DNA from: Synechocystis sp. PCC 7509
Lineage (GTDB): Bacteria > Cyanobacteriota > Cyanobacteriia > Cyanobacteriales > Chroococcidiopsidaceae
Assembly (NCBI RefSeq): GCF_000332075.2
Contig: NZ_ALVU02000001.1
Coordinates: 3,298,324 to 3,362,323, forward strand
Direction: 5' to 3'
DNA: 64,000 nt
Below, piece after piece: positions 44,622 to 53,235 of this stretch. The position numbers and the translations under genes were made by a program. Below the pieces are notes generated by a model. That model saw nothing but the letters and a program-made list of their open reading frames with translations. It was not told the DNA's origin and searched no databases. Every line of letters begins with the position of its first letter. The first letter of the stretch is position 1.

Positions 44622-46409
44622 ATGCAAGGTATAATACTTCGCGGGCGTTACAGAATTACCAAGCTGCTAGGGCGGGGAGGGTTTGGAGATACGTATTTAG
44701 CCGCCGATGGCGATCGCCCTGGAAAGCCAATTTGTGTAGTTAAAAAATTACAAGTTAATTCTAATTCTCCCAGTATCTTACAAGCGGCACAAAGATTATT
44801 TAATAACGAAGCAGAGATATTATATAAGCTAGGTAGTCACGAACAAATACCGCAACTTCTGGCTCACTTTGAAGAAGACAATCAATTTTATCTAGTTCAA
44901 GAATTTATTGACGGTCACGATTTAAGCGAAGAAATCAATCCAAATAGGCAATGGAGTGAAAAACAAATAGAAGAATTTTTACGTGAAGTCTTGACAATTT
45001 TAAAATTTGTTCACGAGCAAAACGTTATCCACCGAGATATTAAACCATCTAATTTAATTAGGCGCAAGCGAGACGGTAAGATTTTCTTAATTGACTTTGG
45101 AGTAGTTAAAGAGATTCAGTTACCAACTACTACTCAAATTAATAGTTATGCAACAATTTCTGTAGGTACTCCTGGCTACGTACCAAACGAGCAACTAGGC
45201 GGAAAACCTCGTTTTAGCAGCGATATTTATGCTTTGGGGATCACAGCAATTCAAGCGTTAACAGGGCTATATCCAGAACAAATCGCCGAACATCCTCAAA
45301 CTGGAGAGCTTCTGTGGCAACAGAGTGTAGAAATTAGCGATCGCCTAGCGGCTATTTTAACTAAAATGGTTAAGTCGCATTTTCGCGATCGCTATCAATT
45401 TATTGATGAAGTATTAGCAGACTTACAAAACTTTTATAGCCATTCTAGAAAATTTACTTCTGTATCAGATACTCCCAAAAATTCGGTATCTACACCTAGT
45501 CTTTTTGTACCTGAACAACTAAAGGAAAGTACCCGTAAATCGGAGACTTCCTCGCCCCAACTAATAAGTTTCCCTATACTTATTGGTTTAATTGCCGCTA
45601 CTATCGGAGCAACTTTTTATCTGTCTCGCTGGTTATTGCCGCCACAAATAGCTCAAACAATTGTGACTAAGGAAACTCCAAAAGTAAATTTTACACCAAC
45701 TCCAACGTCCGAAGTTGCCAGAGTGCGATCGCCTGCTGCTACATCAACACCACCACTCATTTCACCCAGCCCTAAAGTTGCCTTGTCTCCAGTAGCGCCA
45801 AAACTTCCAGAAACTGCCACGCTTCCAGAAATTTTATCGCCTACAATTACGACAAAAATCAGCCCGGAGGCGAACCTCGCCACACCAACAGCACTTCCTG
45901 TACCTTTAGAACAAGTTACCCAGCCTATTCCGCTCACAGAAGTTAAATGCTTGACTACAAGCGCTGACTCTAACAATCAATCCTTTGTTGAATCGTTGGC
46001 AAACTTGACTATTGGTAAAGAAACCGTTACAGCTATAGCTGAACTTGCTAGTCAAAATTCTCGTAATCCAATCGATAGTCAAATCAAAGCTGATACACCT
46101 GCGGGGGTAGATTGTTTACTCAATCCTCGCGACACTAACAATCAATTTAATACTTTAAAGTTGGCTTTTGGTATCAATGACACCAATAAGTATTTAAGCA
46201 ATACAAGTGCTGGAACTAAAGTAAGGTTGACTGTCTATCTCGATCAAAAAAGTATTGGCTCTAAAGAGGTAACTAAAGGCGAAATTAAAACTTGGGGAGT
46301 CAATATTGCGGATGTTGAAAATGTTGCTTTGGAAGCAGAGTGTATTAAAAGTAGTAATATTTCAAACACTTGTCCTGCGCTTGTATTTACTCAAGTAGAC
46401 TTAAATTAA
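44622..46409 (+). CDS. membrane Ser/Thr protein kinase with C-terminal extracytoplasmic domain
   Basis: A 595-residue protein. The Hanks-type kinase domain (about 1-270) has the glycine loop LLGRGGFGDTYLA, the ATP-binding Lys in CVVKKLQ, the catalytic loop NVIHRDIKPSNLI and IDFGVVKE. One transmembrane helix (about residues 308-328) follows, then about 90 residues of Pro/Thr/Ser linker. The last 150 residues form a beta-rich domain with RLTVYLDQKSIGSKEVTKG and WGVNIADVENVALEAECIK, which resembles NPCBM/NEW2-type sugar-binding domains. This would place a sensor outside the membrane; the ligand is not known. Stands alone. Confidence 0.9.
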   Translation: MQGIILRGRYRITKLLGRGGFGDTYLAADGDRPGKPICVVKKLQVNSNSPSILQAAQRLFNNEAEILYKLGSHEQIPQLLAHFEEDNQFYLVQEFIDGHDLSEEINPNRQWSEKQIEEFLREVLTILKFVHEQNVIHRDIKPSNLIRRKRDGKIFLIDFGVVKEIQLPTTTQINSYATISVGTPGYVPNEQLGGKPRFSSDIYALGITAIQALTGLYPEQIAEHPQTGELLWQQSVEISDRLAAILTKMVKSHFRDRYQFIDEVLADLQNFYSHSRKFTSVSDTPKNSVSTPSLFVPEQLKESTRKSETSSPQLISFPILIGLIAATIGATFYLSRWLLPPQIAQTIVTKETPKVNFTPTPTSEVARVRSPAATSTPPLISPSPKVALSPVAPKLPETATLPEILSPTITTKISPEANLATPTALPVPLEQVTQPIPLTEVKCLTTSADSNNQSFVESLANLTIGKETVTAIAELASQNSRNPIDSQIKADTPAGVDCLLNPRDTNNQFNTLKLAFGINDTNKYLSNTSAGTKVRLTVYLDQKSIGSKEVTKGEIKTWGVNIADVENVALEAECIKSSNISNTCPALVFTQVDLN

Positions 46410-46510
46410 TTATGATGGTAGCGACTGTTTAATATAAATAAAAAAATAGACTGGTGTTTACTTAAAGTACGATAAGAGATACATCGAGCCGCGATAAAGA
46501 TTCTTAAAAC

Positions 46511-46603
46511 TATAGCAATCCTAAATCAATTGTGAACGTTGTAGGGGCGCAATGAATTGCGCCCCTACGAGATCATATTTATGAATCAAATAGAATTGCT
46601 ATA
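46511..46603. mobile_element. MITE-like element, copy 3 (compact form)
   Basis: A 93-bp element with imperfect inverted termini: TATAGCAATCCTA on the left and the inverse of AGAATTGCTATA on the right. The centre is a palindrome GTAGGGGCGCAAT-GA-ATTGCGCCCCTAC. It is the cleanest of three copies and defines the element ends. It has no coding capacity. Confidence 0.82.
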
Positions 46604-46852
46604 TTAGAATTGATGTCTCTTGCCTTTAACTTATTTGCACTGTTGTTTAGGTGAGGTAAACTCTACCAACTAAGTAGTATTTTACCGATATTTGTAATTA
46701 CGTTTCACGTCGTTTTAGCAATTATTTAAGAGTTTCTGTTGAAGGAAGGTTGAGCTTTTGGCAATCAATTTCGATAATGTTTTGTCCAAACCGTCTAGTT
46801 TTGGGTACTTAAGCTCAATACCAAAAATACCTACCCATCTTACGGCAAAAAC

Positions 46853-46914
46853 AGGTACGGTAATCCCTACCTTAAAGGTAGTAGTTTACAAAACTTTATC
46901 ATTACTTTTGGGTG
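46853..46914 (+). repeat. 62-bp repeat near lpxD, copy A
   Basis: Begins AGGTACGGTAATCCCTACCT and continues with AAAGGTAGTAGTTTACAAA and CTTTATCATTACTTTTGGGT. It matches copy C (48110-48172) nearly base for base and copy B with more differences. Confidence 0.85.
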
Positions 46915-46961
46915 ATGTATTTCAGCAATTGCCTAAGAATTTGAGCCAATACCAATTAAAT

Positions 46962-47022
46962 AGGTATGGTAATTCCTCCCTTAAAAGTAGTAGTTTGCAA
47001 ATACTTACAATTATTTTTCACC
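46962..47022 (+). repeat. 62-bp repeat near lpxD, copy B
   Basis: A diverged copy beginning AGGTATGGTAATTCCTCCCT and containing AAAAGTAGTAGTTTGCAAAT. Its 3' end runs up to the stop codon of lpxD (minus strand), so it forms the immediate downstream region of that gene. Confidence 0.75.
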
Positions 47023-48048
47023 CAGTCGCTTTTGTAATTTTTTAATGGCTTGATACATTTCTGGCAAGCGACTATAAACCACAGCAGCTTTAATATGGAG
47101 TTTATGGGAAATTGCTGGAGTTCCAGAAACGATCGCCCCAGGTTCAACATCACTGAGAATTCCGGCTCTAGCTGCGGCGATCGCACCGTTACCAACTTTA
47201 GCTTGATTAGCAACGCCTACTTGACCTGCAAAAATAACGCGATTTCCTACGGTTACCCCCCCAGCAAAACCTACTTGTGCGGCGATCGCGCAGTTTTCCC
47301 CAACTTGGCAACCATGACCGATTTGGACTAAGTTATCAATTTTTGTTTGCTTGCCAATGCGGGTTTCGCCTACAGAGGGGCGATCAATGGTGCTATTACA
47401 GCCAACTTCTACCCCATCTTCTAAAACGGTAATGCCCGACTGCTCCATTTTGTACCAGCCCGTAGAAATGGGAACAAACCCAAAGCCTTCAGCGCCAATA
47501 ACTGCACCGCTATGAATTACACAATCGCAGCCGATAAGAGCGCGTTCGCTAATTGTACAATTGGCGTGTAAGGTGGTGCGACTGCCAATCTGGACTTGAG
47601 GATAAACGACAACGTTGGGGTGAATGCAAACGCGATCGCCAATTTGGACATCAGCTTCAATGACCACATGAGCGCCAATATAAACATCTTTCCCTATTTG
47701 TGCCGTAGGATGAATCACCGCCGTAGGATGAATCCCAGGCATGGGGCGGTAAGGTTGGTAAAATAAAGCGATTACCTTGGCAAATAATAATCGTGGCTCT
47801 GAGGTAGAAATCCAAGCTATATCGCGTTCTTGAGCTTGTGCTTGCAAAGCTTCGTTTTGGGGCAAAATCAAGGCACTAGCGCTAGTTTTAGCGACCTGGG
47901 AGGCAAATTTCCCCCCTTCTATGTAACTAAGAGTATTGGCAGTAGCTTCATCTATAGCAGCAACCCTAGTAAGTTCGACATCGTTCTCTGGCAGGCTGTT
48001 ATTAGTGGCACTGTCGCCTAGTTTTTGAACTATTTCGCTAAATTTCAT
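47011..48048 (-). CDS. lpxD: UDP-3-O-acylglucosamine N-acyltransferase
   Basis: A 345-residue cytosolic enzyme of normal length that adds the second acyl chain from acyl-ACP in lipid A synthesis. The N-terminal uridine-binding domain (about 1-100) is followed by a left-handed beta-helix of hexapeptide repeats, e.g. IGKDVYIGAHVVIEADVQIG and VGNRVIFAGQVGVANQAKVG. The catalytic His is expected in QIGHGCQVGENC. A C-terminal helix (YQAIKKLQKRLGEK) ends the protein. Repeat copies B and C lie directly downstream and upstream. Its presence means that this organism makes a lipid A-type outer membrane. Confidence 0.96.
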   Translation of the reverse strand: MKFSEIVQKLGDSATNNSLPENDVELTRVAAIDEATANTLSYIEGGKFASQVAKTSASALILPQNEALQAQAQERDIAWISTSEPRLLFAKVIALFYQPYRPMPGIHPTAVIHPTAQIGKDVYIGAHVVIEADVQIGDRVCIHPNVVVYPQVQIGSRTTLHANCTISERALIGCDCVIHSGAVIGAEGFGFVPISTGWYKMEQSGITVLEDGVEVGCNSTIDRPSVGETRIGKQTKIDNLVQIGHGCQVGENCAIAAQVGFAGGVTVGNRVIFAGQVGVANQAKVGNGAIAAARAGILSDVEPGAIVSGTPAISHKLHIKAAVVYSRLPEMYQAIKKLQKRLGEK

Positions 48049-48109
48049 GTTTTGCTCTTTTAAACGCTTGCAATATTATTGAACGCCCTAGGGTCAGCGA
48101 TGCGTAAAT

Positions 48110-48172
48110 AGGTACGGCAATCCCTACCTTAAAAGTAGTAGTTTACAAATCTTTATCATTACTTTTGAGCGA
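48110..48172 (+). repeat. 62-bp repeat near lpxD, copy C
   Basis: Begins AGGTACGGCAATCCCTACCT and ends with ATCATTACTTTTGAGCGAT. It lies about 60 bases upstream of the lpxD start codon, so it is in the promoter region of lpxD and downstream of the flavoprotein gene. Confidence 0.85.
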
Positions 48173-48217
48173 TTAACGAAGATGATCGTTAGATTTGATA
48201 CATTTTTAGCAATGTTA

Positions 48218-49453
48218 TTAGGTGCAAATATCACCGATCGCTTGTCCAGCGATCCACGCAGTTGTCCAAGCACTTTGAAAATTGAAGCCCCCAGTAACGC
48301 CATCAATATCTAAAATCTCTCCAGCAAAATGCAAGCCTGGTGTAAGGCGACTTGCCATTGTTTTGAAGTTGACTTGTTTGAGATTGACACCGCCGCAGGT
48401 AACAAATTCTTCTTTAAAAGCTCCTTTACCTTGGATTTGATAAGCGCCTTGGGTGAGTTCTTGAAGGAGTTGGTTTAAGCTTTTGTTAGATAGTTCTGCC
48501 CACCGTTCTTCGCTGCGGATACCCGCACGAGCGACTATATACTGCCAAAGACGATGAGGTAAATCTATTCCACGCTGCAAAGCGATCGCTTTTTTTGGAT
48601 TCTCTGTTTTAACTAACAGCAGTTGCGACTTTAGTTGGTCGCTATCGTACTGAGGTTGCCAATTAATTAATAAAGTTGCTTGATATTGAAAGTCGTGTAA
48701 CACTCTTGCACCCCAAGCTGATAGTTTGAGAACCGCAGGGCCACTTAATCCCCAATGGGTAATTAGTAAAGGTGCTGTTTGTTCTAAACAAGTTTTTTTA
48801 TCGACTAATAAGCGCAATTTTACAGGATTGGCGCTGATTCCAGCTAATTGTTTTAATTGCTTGTCAAGAATATTAAAGGTAAATAGAGAAGGTACGGGGG
48901 GTTCGATAGTGTGACCTAAACTCTGAGCAATTTGATAGCCGAGGGGATTGCTACCAGTAGCTAGTAAAATGCGATCGCACGTCAACTTTTCCCCGGTTTT
49001 TAGTTCGATTTCAAACCCTGCTGATTGCTTGACAACGGATACAACAGTTGTCCCCGTTCGTAGTTCTACTCCAGCAATATGAGCGGCTTTTGTTAGGCAT
49101 TCAATAATTGTTTCGGAACTATCGGTAGTTGGAAACATTCTGCCATCAGCTTCAGTTTTTAGCTCTACTCCTTGACTTGCAAACCATTTAACGGTGTCAG
49201 TAGCTTGAAAGCGACTAAAAGCACCCCGCAAAGCCTTTTCACCTCTAGGATAATTTTGCACCAGTCCCATAGCGTCGAAACAAGCATGAGTGACATTACA
49301 ACGTCCTCCACCAGAGACGCGAACTTTTGCCAAAGGTTGGCGACTAGCTTCTAATAAAGTAACTTGGGTATGGGGATGAGCTTTAGCACAAGCAACTGCA
49401 CCAAAATAGCCTGCTGCACCACCTCCAATTGCTACGACTCGTAAAAGCTGCAT
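48218..49453 (-). CDS. NAD(P)/FAD-dependent oxidoreductase (HI0933/BaiN-like)
   Basis: A 411-residue flavoprotein. The N-terminal dinucleotide-binding motif is VVAIGGGAAGYFGAVACAKA. Family hallmarks are RVSGGGRCNVTHACFD near residue 45, LLATGSNPLGYQIAQSLGH and the C-terminal GLHFAGEILDIDGVTGGFNF with QSAWTTAWIAGQAIG. Members include BaiN; most have no proven substrate. Length is normal. lpxD follows on the same strand about 170 bases away, separated by a repeat copy. Confidence 0.92.
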   Translation of the reverse strand: MQLLRVVAIGGGAAGYFGAVACAKAHPHTQVTLLEASRQPLAKVRVSGGGRCNVTHACFDAMGLVQNYPRGEKALRGAFSRFQATDTVKWFASQGVELKTEADGRMFPTTDSSETIIECLTKAAHIAGVELRTGTTVVSVVKQSAGFEIELKTGEKLTCDRILLATGSNPLGYQIAQSLGHTIEPPVPSLFTFNILDKQLKQLAGISANPVKLRLLVDKKTCLEQTAPLLITHWGLSGPAVLKLSAWGARVLHDFQYQATLLINWQPQYDSDQLKSQLLLVKTENPKKAIALQRGIDLPHRLWQYIVARAGIRSEERWAELSNKSLNQLLQELTQGAYQIQGKGAFKEEFVTCGGVNLKQVNFKTMASRLTPGLHFAGEILDIDGVTGGFNFQSAWTTAWIAGQAIGDICT

Positions 49454-49486
49454 TAATGTCCTTGATTTTTTACAGTTCCAGCCTAA

Positions 49487-49876
49487 CTAATTTAGGCGAT
49501 CGCACCACTCCAAAATATTAGGAAGATTAATTGCCGAGTATTCAATGAGGAGATAAATTGACAAGTTGAGTAATCCTAGGTTTCCCTGAAATCTTACCAA
49601 TCTAGATACTTGCTTAGACACCTCGATCAACTCTGGATCGTATTCTGTACCAAGCAAATTATTGTTACAGTTTCCGCAAATAGAGAGTAAGATAAGTCTG
49701 CTTTGAGAGATTGTTGACTTTTTATTTGGTTCACAGAGGTACTGTGATAAGTGGCTTAATTCGACAGGTGTTGGTTTAATGCAACCTTGTAGACGAATAG
49801 GATTTCGTGTGAGTTGAGAATGTTGCCCACAAATATTGCAGAATCCTTCTTTGTTACCCTTAAATTTTAATTGCAT
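49487..49876 (-). CDS. hypothetical protein with HNH-like zinc motifs
   Basis: With the ATG at 49876 the protein has 129 residues; an upstream start at 49918 is possible. Two Cys pairs are visible: FCNICGQHSQLTRNPI and LSICGNCNNNLLGTEYDPEL. The spacing and the ELSHLSQYL segment between them recall an HNH-type zinc finger, but the central His and Asn are not clearly conserved. A helical C-terminus follows. I cannot name its function. It is 33 bases upstream of the flavoprotein gene on the same strand. Confidence 0.55.
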   Translation of the reverse strand: MQLKFKGNKEGFCNICGQHSQLTRNPIRLQGCIKPTPVELSHLSQYLCEPNKKSTISQSRLILLSICGNCNNNLLGTEYDPELIEVSKQVSRLVRFQGNLGLLNLSIYLLIEYSAINLPNILEWCDRLN

Positions 49877-50121
49877 AATTTTTCTTAATTCTAGATTTGG
49901 ACAGTTAACTCTACACATTTCCTACATCTACCCCCGGAATTTTTCTATATATTTAGTTTATTTAGGTGTTAATAAAGAATTTTTCTAGTTAATGTCCTTC
50001 ATAACTATTTGCGGCAATACGATCACTTCAACGTCTATAGCTCTAGCCAAGTGCGATCGCACTTGAAGCTATAGGTGTTTGTAACTGATAATAGGTTAAA
50101 TACTATTTCGGGATTGCAATC

Positions 50122-52986
50122 GTGACAGAACAAGGTCGTTACAAAGATACTGTTAATCTGCCTCAAACAAAATTTGATATGCGGGCGAACGCTACCAAGC
50201 GCGAACCGGAGATTCAAAAGTTTTGGGCAGACAATCAAATTTACGATCGCCTGTCGCAAAACAATCCTGGCGAAATATTTGTGCTTCACGATGGCCCACC
50301 CTACGCCAATGGGGCGCTGCATATCGGTCACGCCTTAAATAAAATCCTCAAAGATATCATCAGTCGCTACCAGTTACTTAAGGGGCGCAAAGCTCGTTAT
50401 GTACCGGGTTGGGATTGTCACGGGTTGCCGATTGAACTTAAAGTTTTGCAAAATATGAAGCAAAGCGAAAGGTTAAACCTAACTCCCCTAGAACTGCGTC
50501 ACAAAGCTAGAGATTTTGCTTTAAAAGCTGTCGGCGAACAAAGCCAAGGTTTCCAACGTTTCGGCGTTTGGGGCGATTGGGAGCATCCTTATTTAACCAT
50601 GACTCCTGACTACGAAGCGGCGCAGATTGGGGTTTTTGGACAGATGGTACTAAAAGGTTATATTTATCGCGGTTTTAAACCTGTCCATTGGAGTCCTAGC
50701 TCTAAAACTGCCTTAGCGGAAGCTGAACTAGAATATCCTGAAGGTCATACTTCTTCAAGTATCTATGCAGCTTTTGCGATGACTAGCTTATCAGAGTCGG
50801 CGAAGTCTGCGTTAGAACCTTATTTACCTCAGCTATCTGTTGCTATTTGGACAACTACCCCTTGGACTATCCCGGCGAATTTGGCAGTTAGCGTCAATCC
50901 TAGGCTTGATTATGTAGTAGTTGAAATTGGTTCGTCATCCAAATATCTAATTGTCGCTGCTGATCTGGTTGGTACTTTGTCCGCCAAGTTAGAAACGCAG
51001 CTAACAGTAAAAGCAACGGTTAAAGGTAAGGATTTAGAACATTCTACTTATCGACATCCTTTATTTGACCGCGAAAGCCCGATTTTAATTGGTGGCGAAT
51101 ACGTGACTACAGAATCGGGTACAGGATTAGTGCATACTGCACCAGGTCACGGACAAGAAGATTATATCGTTGGTCAGCGTTACGGGTTGCCTATCCTTGC
51201 GCCAGTAGATGAAAACGGCAACTTTACAGAAGAAGCGGGAAAATTTGTTGGGTTGAATGTATTGGGTGAAGGAAATACCGCCGTTATTGAAGCTTTAACG
51301 GAAGCGGGATCTTTGTTGAAGATGGAAGCTTACGCCCACAAATATCCTTATGATTGGCGGACTAAAAAGCCGACGATTTTTAGAGCAACCGAACAGTGGT
51401 TTGCATCGGTAGCAGGGTTTAGAGAAGAAGCTTTAAAAGTACTCGCATCGGTGCAATGGATTCCACCCCAAGGAGAAAATCGCATTACGCCAATGGTAAG
51501 CGATCGCGCAGATTGGTGTATTTCTCGTCAACGTAGCTGGGGCGTACCTATCCCGGTATTTTACGATGAGGAAACAAACGAGCCATTGATGAACGAAGAA
51601 ACGATCGCCTACGTGCAGAAAATATTTGCAGAAAAAGGTTCTGATGCTTGGTGGGAAATGCCGTTAGATGAATTATTGCCCGAAAAATACCGCGATAATG
51701 GCAAAACTTACCGCAAAGGTACAGATACGATGGATGTTTGGTTTGATTCTGGATCATCTTGGGCGGCGGTAGCTAAACAAAGACCCGAACTAAAATATCC
51801 CGCAGATATCTATTTGGAAGGATCGGATCAACATCGTGGTTGGTTTCAGTCTAGTTTATTAACTAGCGTCGCTAATAACGGCATTGCACCTTTTAAAACC
51901 GTGTTAACTCACGGCTTTACCTTGGATGAAAAAGGCAGCAAGATGAGCAAATCTTTGGGTAATGTGATCGATCCCAATGTTGTGATTTCCGGCGGCAAAA
52001 ATCAAAAAGAAGAGCCACCTTACGGAGCGGATGTACTGCGTTTGTGGGTGTCGTCGGTAGATTATTCAACGGATGTATCTATTAGTAAAAACATCCTTAA
52101 ACAAATGGGCGATGTCAGGAGTAAAATTCGCAATACGGCGCGGTTTTTACTTGGCAATTTGCATGATTTTGACCCTAGCAAAGACGTTGTCCCTTACGAG
52201 CAATTGCCGGAACTCGATCGCTATATGCTGCACCGGATTACGGAAGTATTTACCGATGTAACTCAAGCTTTCGATCGCTTTCAATTTTTCCGCTTTTTCC
52301 AAGCTGTACAAAATTTCTGCACAATTGATTTATCTAACTTCTATTTAGATATTGGTAAAGATCGGTTGTATATAAGTGCTGAAAATACTTTGCGTCGTCG
52401 CAGTTGTCAAACGGTGCTGCACGTAGCTTTAGAAAATTTGACCCGCGCGATCGCACCTGTACTATGTCACACCGCCGAAGATATCTGGCAATTTCTCCCC
52501 TACTCTACGCCCTATAAATCAGTGTTTGAAGCGGGTTGGGTGCAATTAGACGAAAAATGGCAAAAGCCAGAATTACTAGCGTTTTGGCAGCAATTAAGAA
52601 CAATTCGCACCGAAGTTAACAAGGTTTTGGAGCAGGCAAGGGTACAAAAAGCGATCGGTTCGGCTTTGGAAGCTAAGGTATTGCTTTATATTGCCGATCC
52701 CCAGTTGCGACAACAGTTGCAAGCGCTTGATTCTACTTCCCTCACAAATAGAGTTGATGAACTGCGTTATATGTTTATCGTTTCTGGAGTGGAACTGTTA
52801 AAAACTCCTGAAGCTTTAGAGCAAGCTAAGTACAGCTACAAGTCTGATAGTTTGGGTATTGGCGTAGCGGCGGCTGATGGGCATAAATGCGATCGCTGTT
52901 GGAATTATTCAACCTATGTCGGTATGTCTGCGGAACATCCTTTGCTTTGCGATCGCTGTGTTGCTGCTTTAGTGGGAGAGTTTTAA
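50122..52986 (+). CDS. ileS: isoleucyl-tRNA synthetase
   Basis: A 954-residue cytosolic class I synthetase of normal length, starting at GTG 50122. It charges tRNA-Ile. The HIGH motif is in YANGALHIGHALNKILKDII, and KMSKS in DEKGSKMSKSLGNVIDPN. The CP1 editing domain lies between, with TTTPWTIPANLAVSVN. The C-terminal zinc finger is CDRCWNYST and LLCDRCVAAL. All parts needed for aminoacylation and editing are visible. A GC-rich repeat follows the stop. Confidence 0.98.
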   Translation: MTEQGRYKDTVNLPQTKFDMRANATKREPEIQKFWADNQIYDRLSQNNPGEIFVLHDGPPYANGALHIGHALNKILKDIISRYQLLKGRKARYVPGWDCHGLPIELKVLQNMKQSERLNLTPLELRHKARDFALKAVGEQSQGFQRFGVWGDWEHPYLTMTPDYEAAQIGVFGQMVLKGYIYRGFKPVHWSPSSKTALAEAELEYPEGHTSSSIYAAFAMTSLSESAKSALEPYLPQLSVAIWTTTPWTIPANLAVSVNPRLDYVVVEIGSSSKYLIVAADLVGTLSAKLETQLTVKATVKGKDLEHSTYRHPLFDRESPILIGGEYVTTESGTGLVHTAPGHGQEDYIVGQRYGLPILAPVDENGNFTEEAGKFVGLNVLGEGNTAVIEALTEAGSLLKMEAYAHKYPYDWRTKKPTIFRATEQWFASVAGFREEALKVLASVQWIPPQGENRITPMVSDRADWCISRQRSWGVPIPVFYDEETNEPLMNEETIAYVQKIFAEKGSDAWWEMPLDELLPEKYRDNGKTYRKGTDTMDVWFDSGSSWAAVAKQRPELKYPADIYLEGSDQHRGWFQSSLLTSVANNGIAPFKTVLTHGFTLDEKGSKMSKSLGNVIDPNVVISGGKNQKEEPPYGADVLRLWVSSVDYSTDVSISKNILKQMGDVRSKIRNTARFLLGNLHDFDPSKDVVPYEQLPELDRYMLHRITEVFTDVTQAFDRFQFFRFFQAVQNFCTIDLSNFYLDIGKDRLYISAENTLRRRSCQTVLHVALENLTRAIAPVLCHTAEDIWQFLPYSTPYKSVFEAGWVQLDEKWQKPELLAFWQQLRTIRTEVNKVLEQARVQKAIGSALEAKVLLYIADPQLRQQLQALDSTSLTNRVDELRYMFIVSGVELLKTPEALEQAKYSYKSDSLGIGVAAADGHKCDRCWNYSTYVGMSAEHPLLCDRCVAALVGEF

Positions 52987-53020
52987 GCCTTCCCAAATTT
53001 TACTATAAGAAAAACCAAGA

Positions 53021-53083
53021 CTTGGGGGGTCTGCCCCCCAAACCCCCCATTGGGGGACGGTTGCGTCCCCCAAACCCCCTCCA
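53021..53083. repeat. GC-rich hairpin repeat after ileS
   Basis: A run of nested palindromes: GGGGGGTCTGCCCCCC, CCCCCCATTGGGGG and GGGGGACGGTTGCGTCCCCC. It starts about 35 bases after the ileS stop. Repeats of this type are frequent between cyanobacterial genes and may act as terminators or RNA stabilisers. It is unlike the element inserted in lnt. Confidence 0.75.
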
Positions 53084-53235
53084 AACTAGAGTCCTATCTT
53101 TGAGCCAATAAGCTTTGTCTGGGGCAAGCGGAGTTTCGTCAGTTTTAAAGGTCAAAAGCTACATATAAACGACATACTTATGTCATATTTACCAAGCACA
53201 ATAGAAAATACAGAATATTTATAGGAGTGAAGTTA

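Larger units (their letters stand above)
46410..47010. other. repeat-containing spacer between the kinase gene and lpxD
   Basis: About 600 bases without a credible gene. It holds MITE copy 3 (46511-46603) and two copies of a 62-bp repeat (46853 and 46962). The plus-strand reading frame at 46758-47045 merely translates these repeats. Confidence 0.6.

Noticed and set aside
46758-47045. 95-codon plus-strand frame between the kinase and lpxD
   Set aside because: It is the translation of two copies of the 62-bp repeat and runs into lpxD antisense.
52887-53111. 74-codon plus-strand frame over the end of ileS
   Set aside because: Its body is ileS in another frame followed by the translated GC-rich hairpin repeat.
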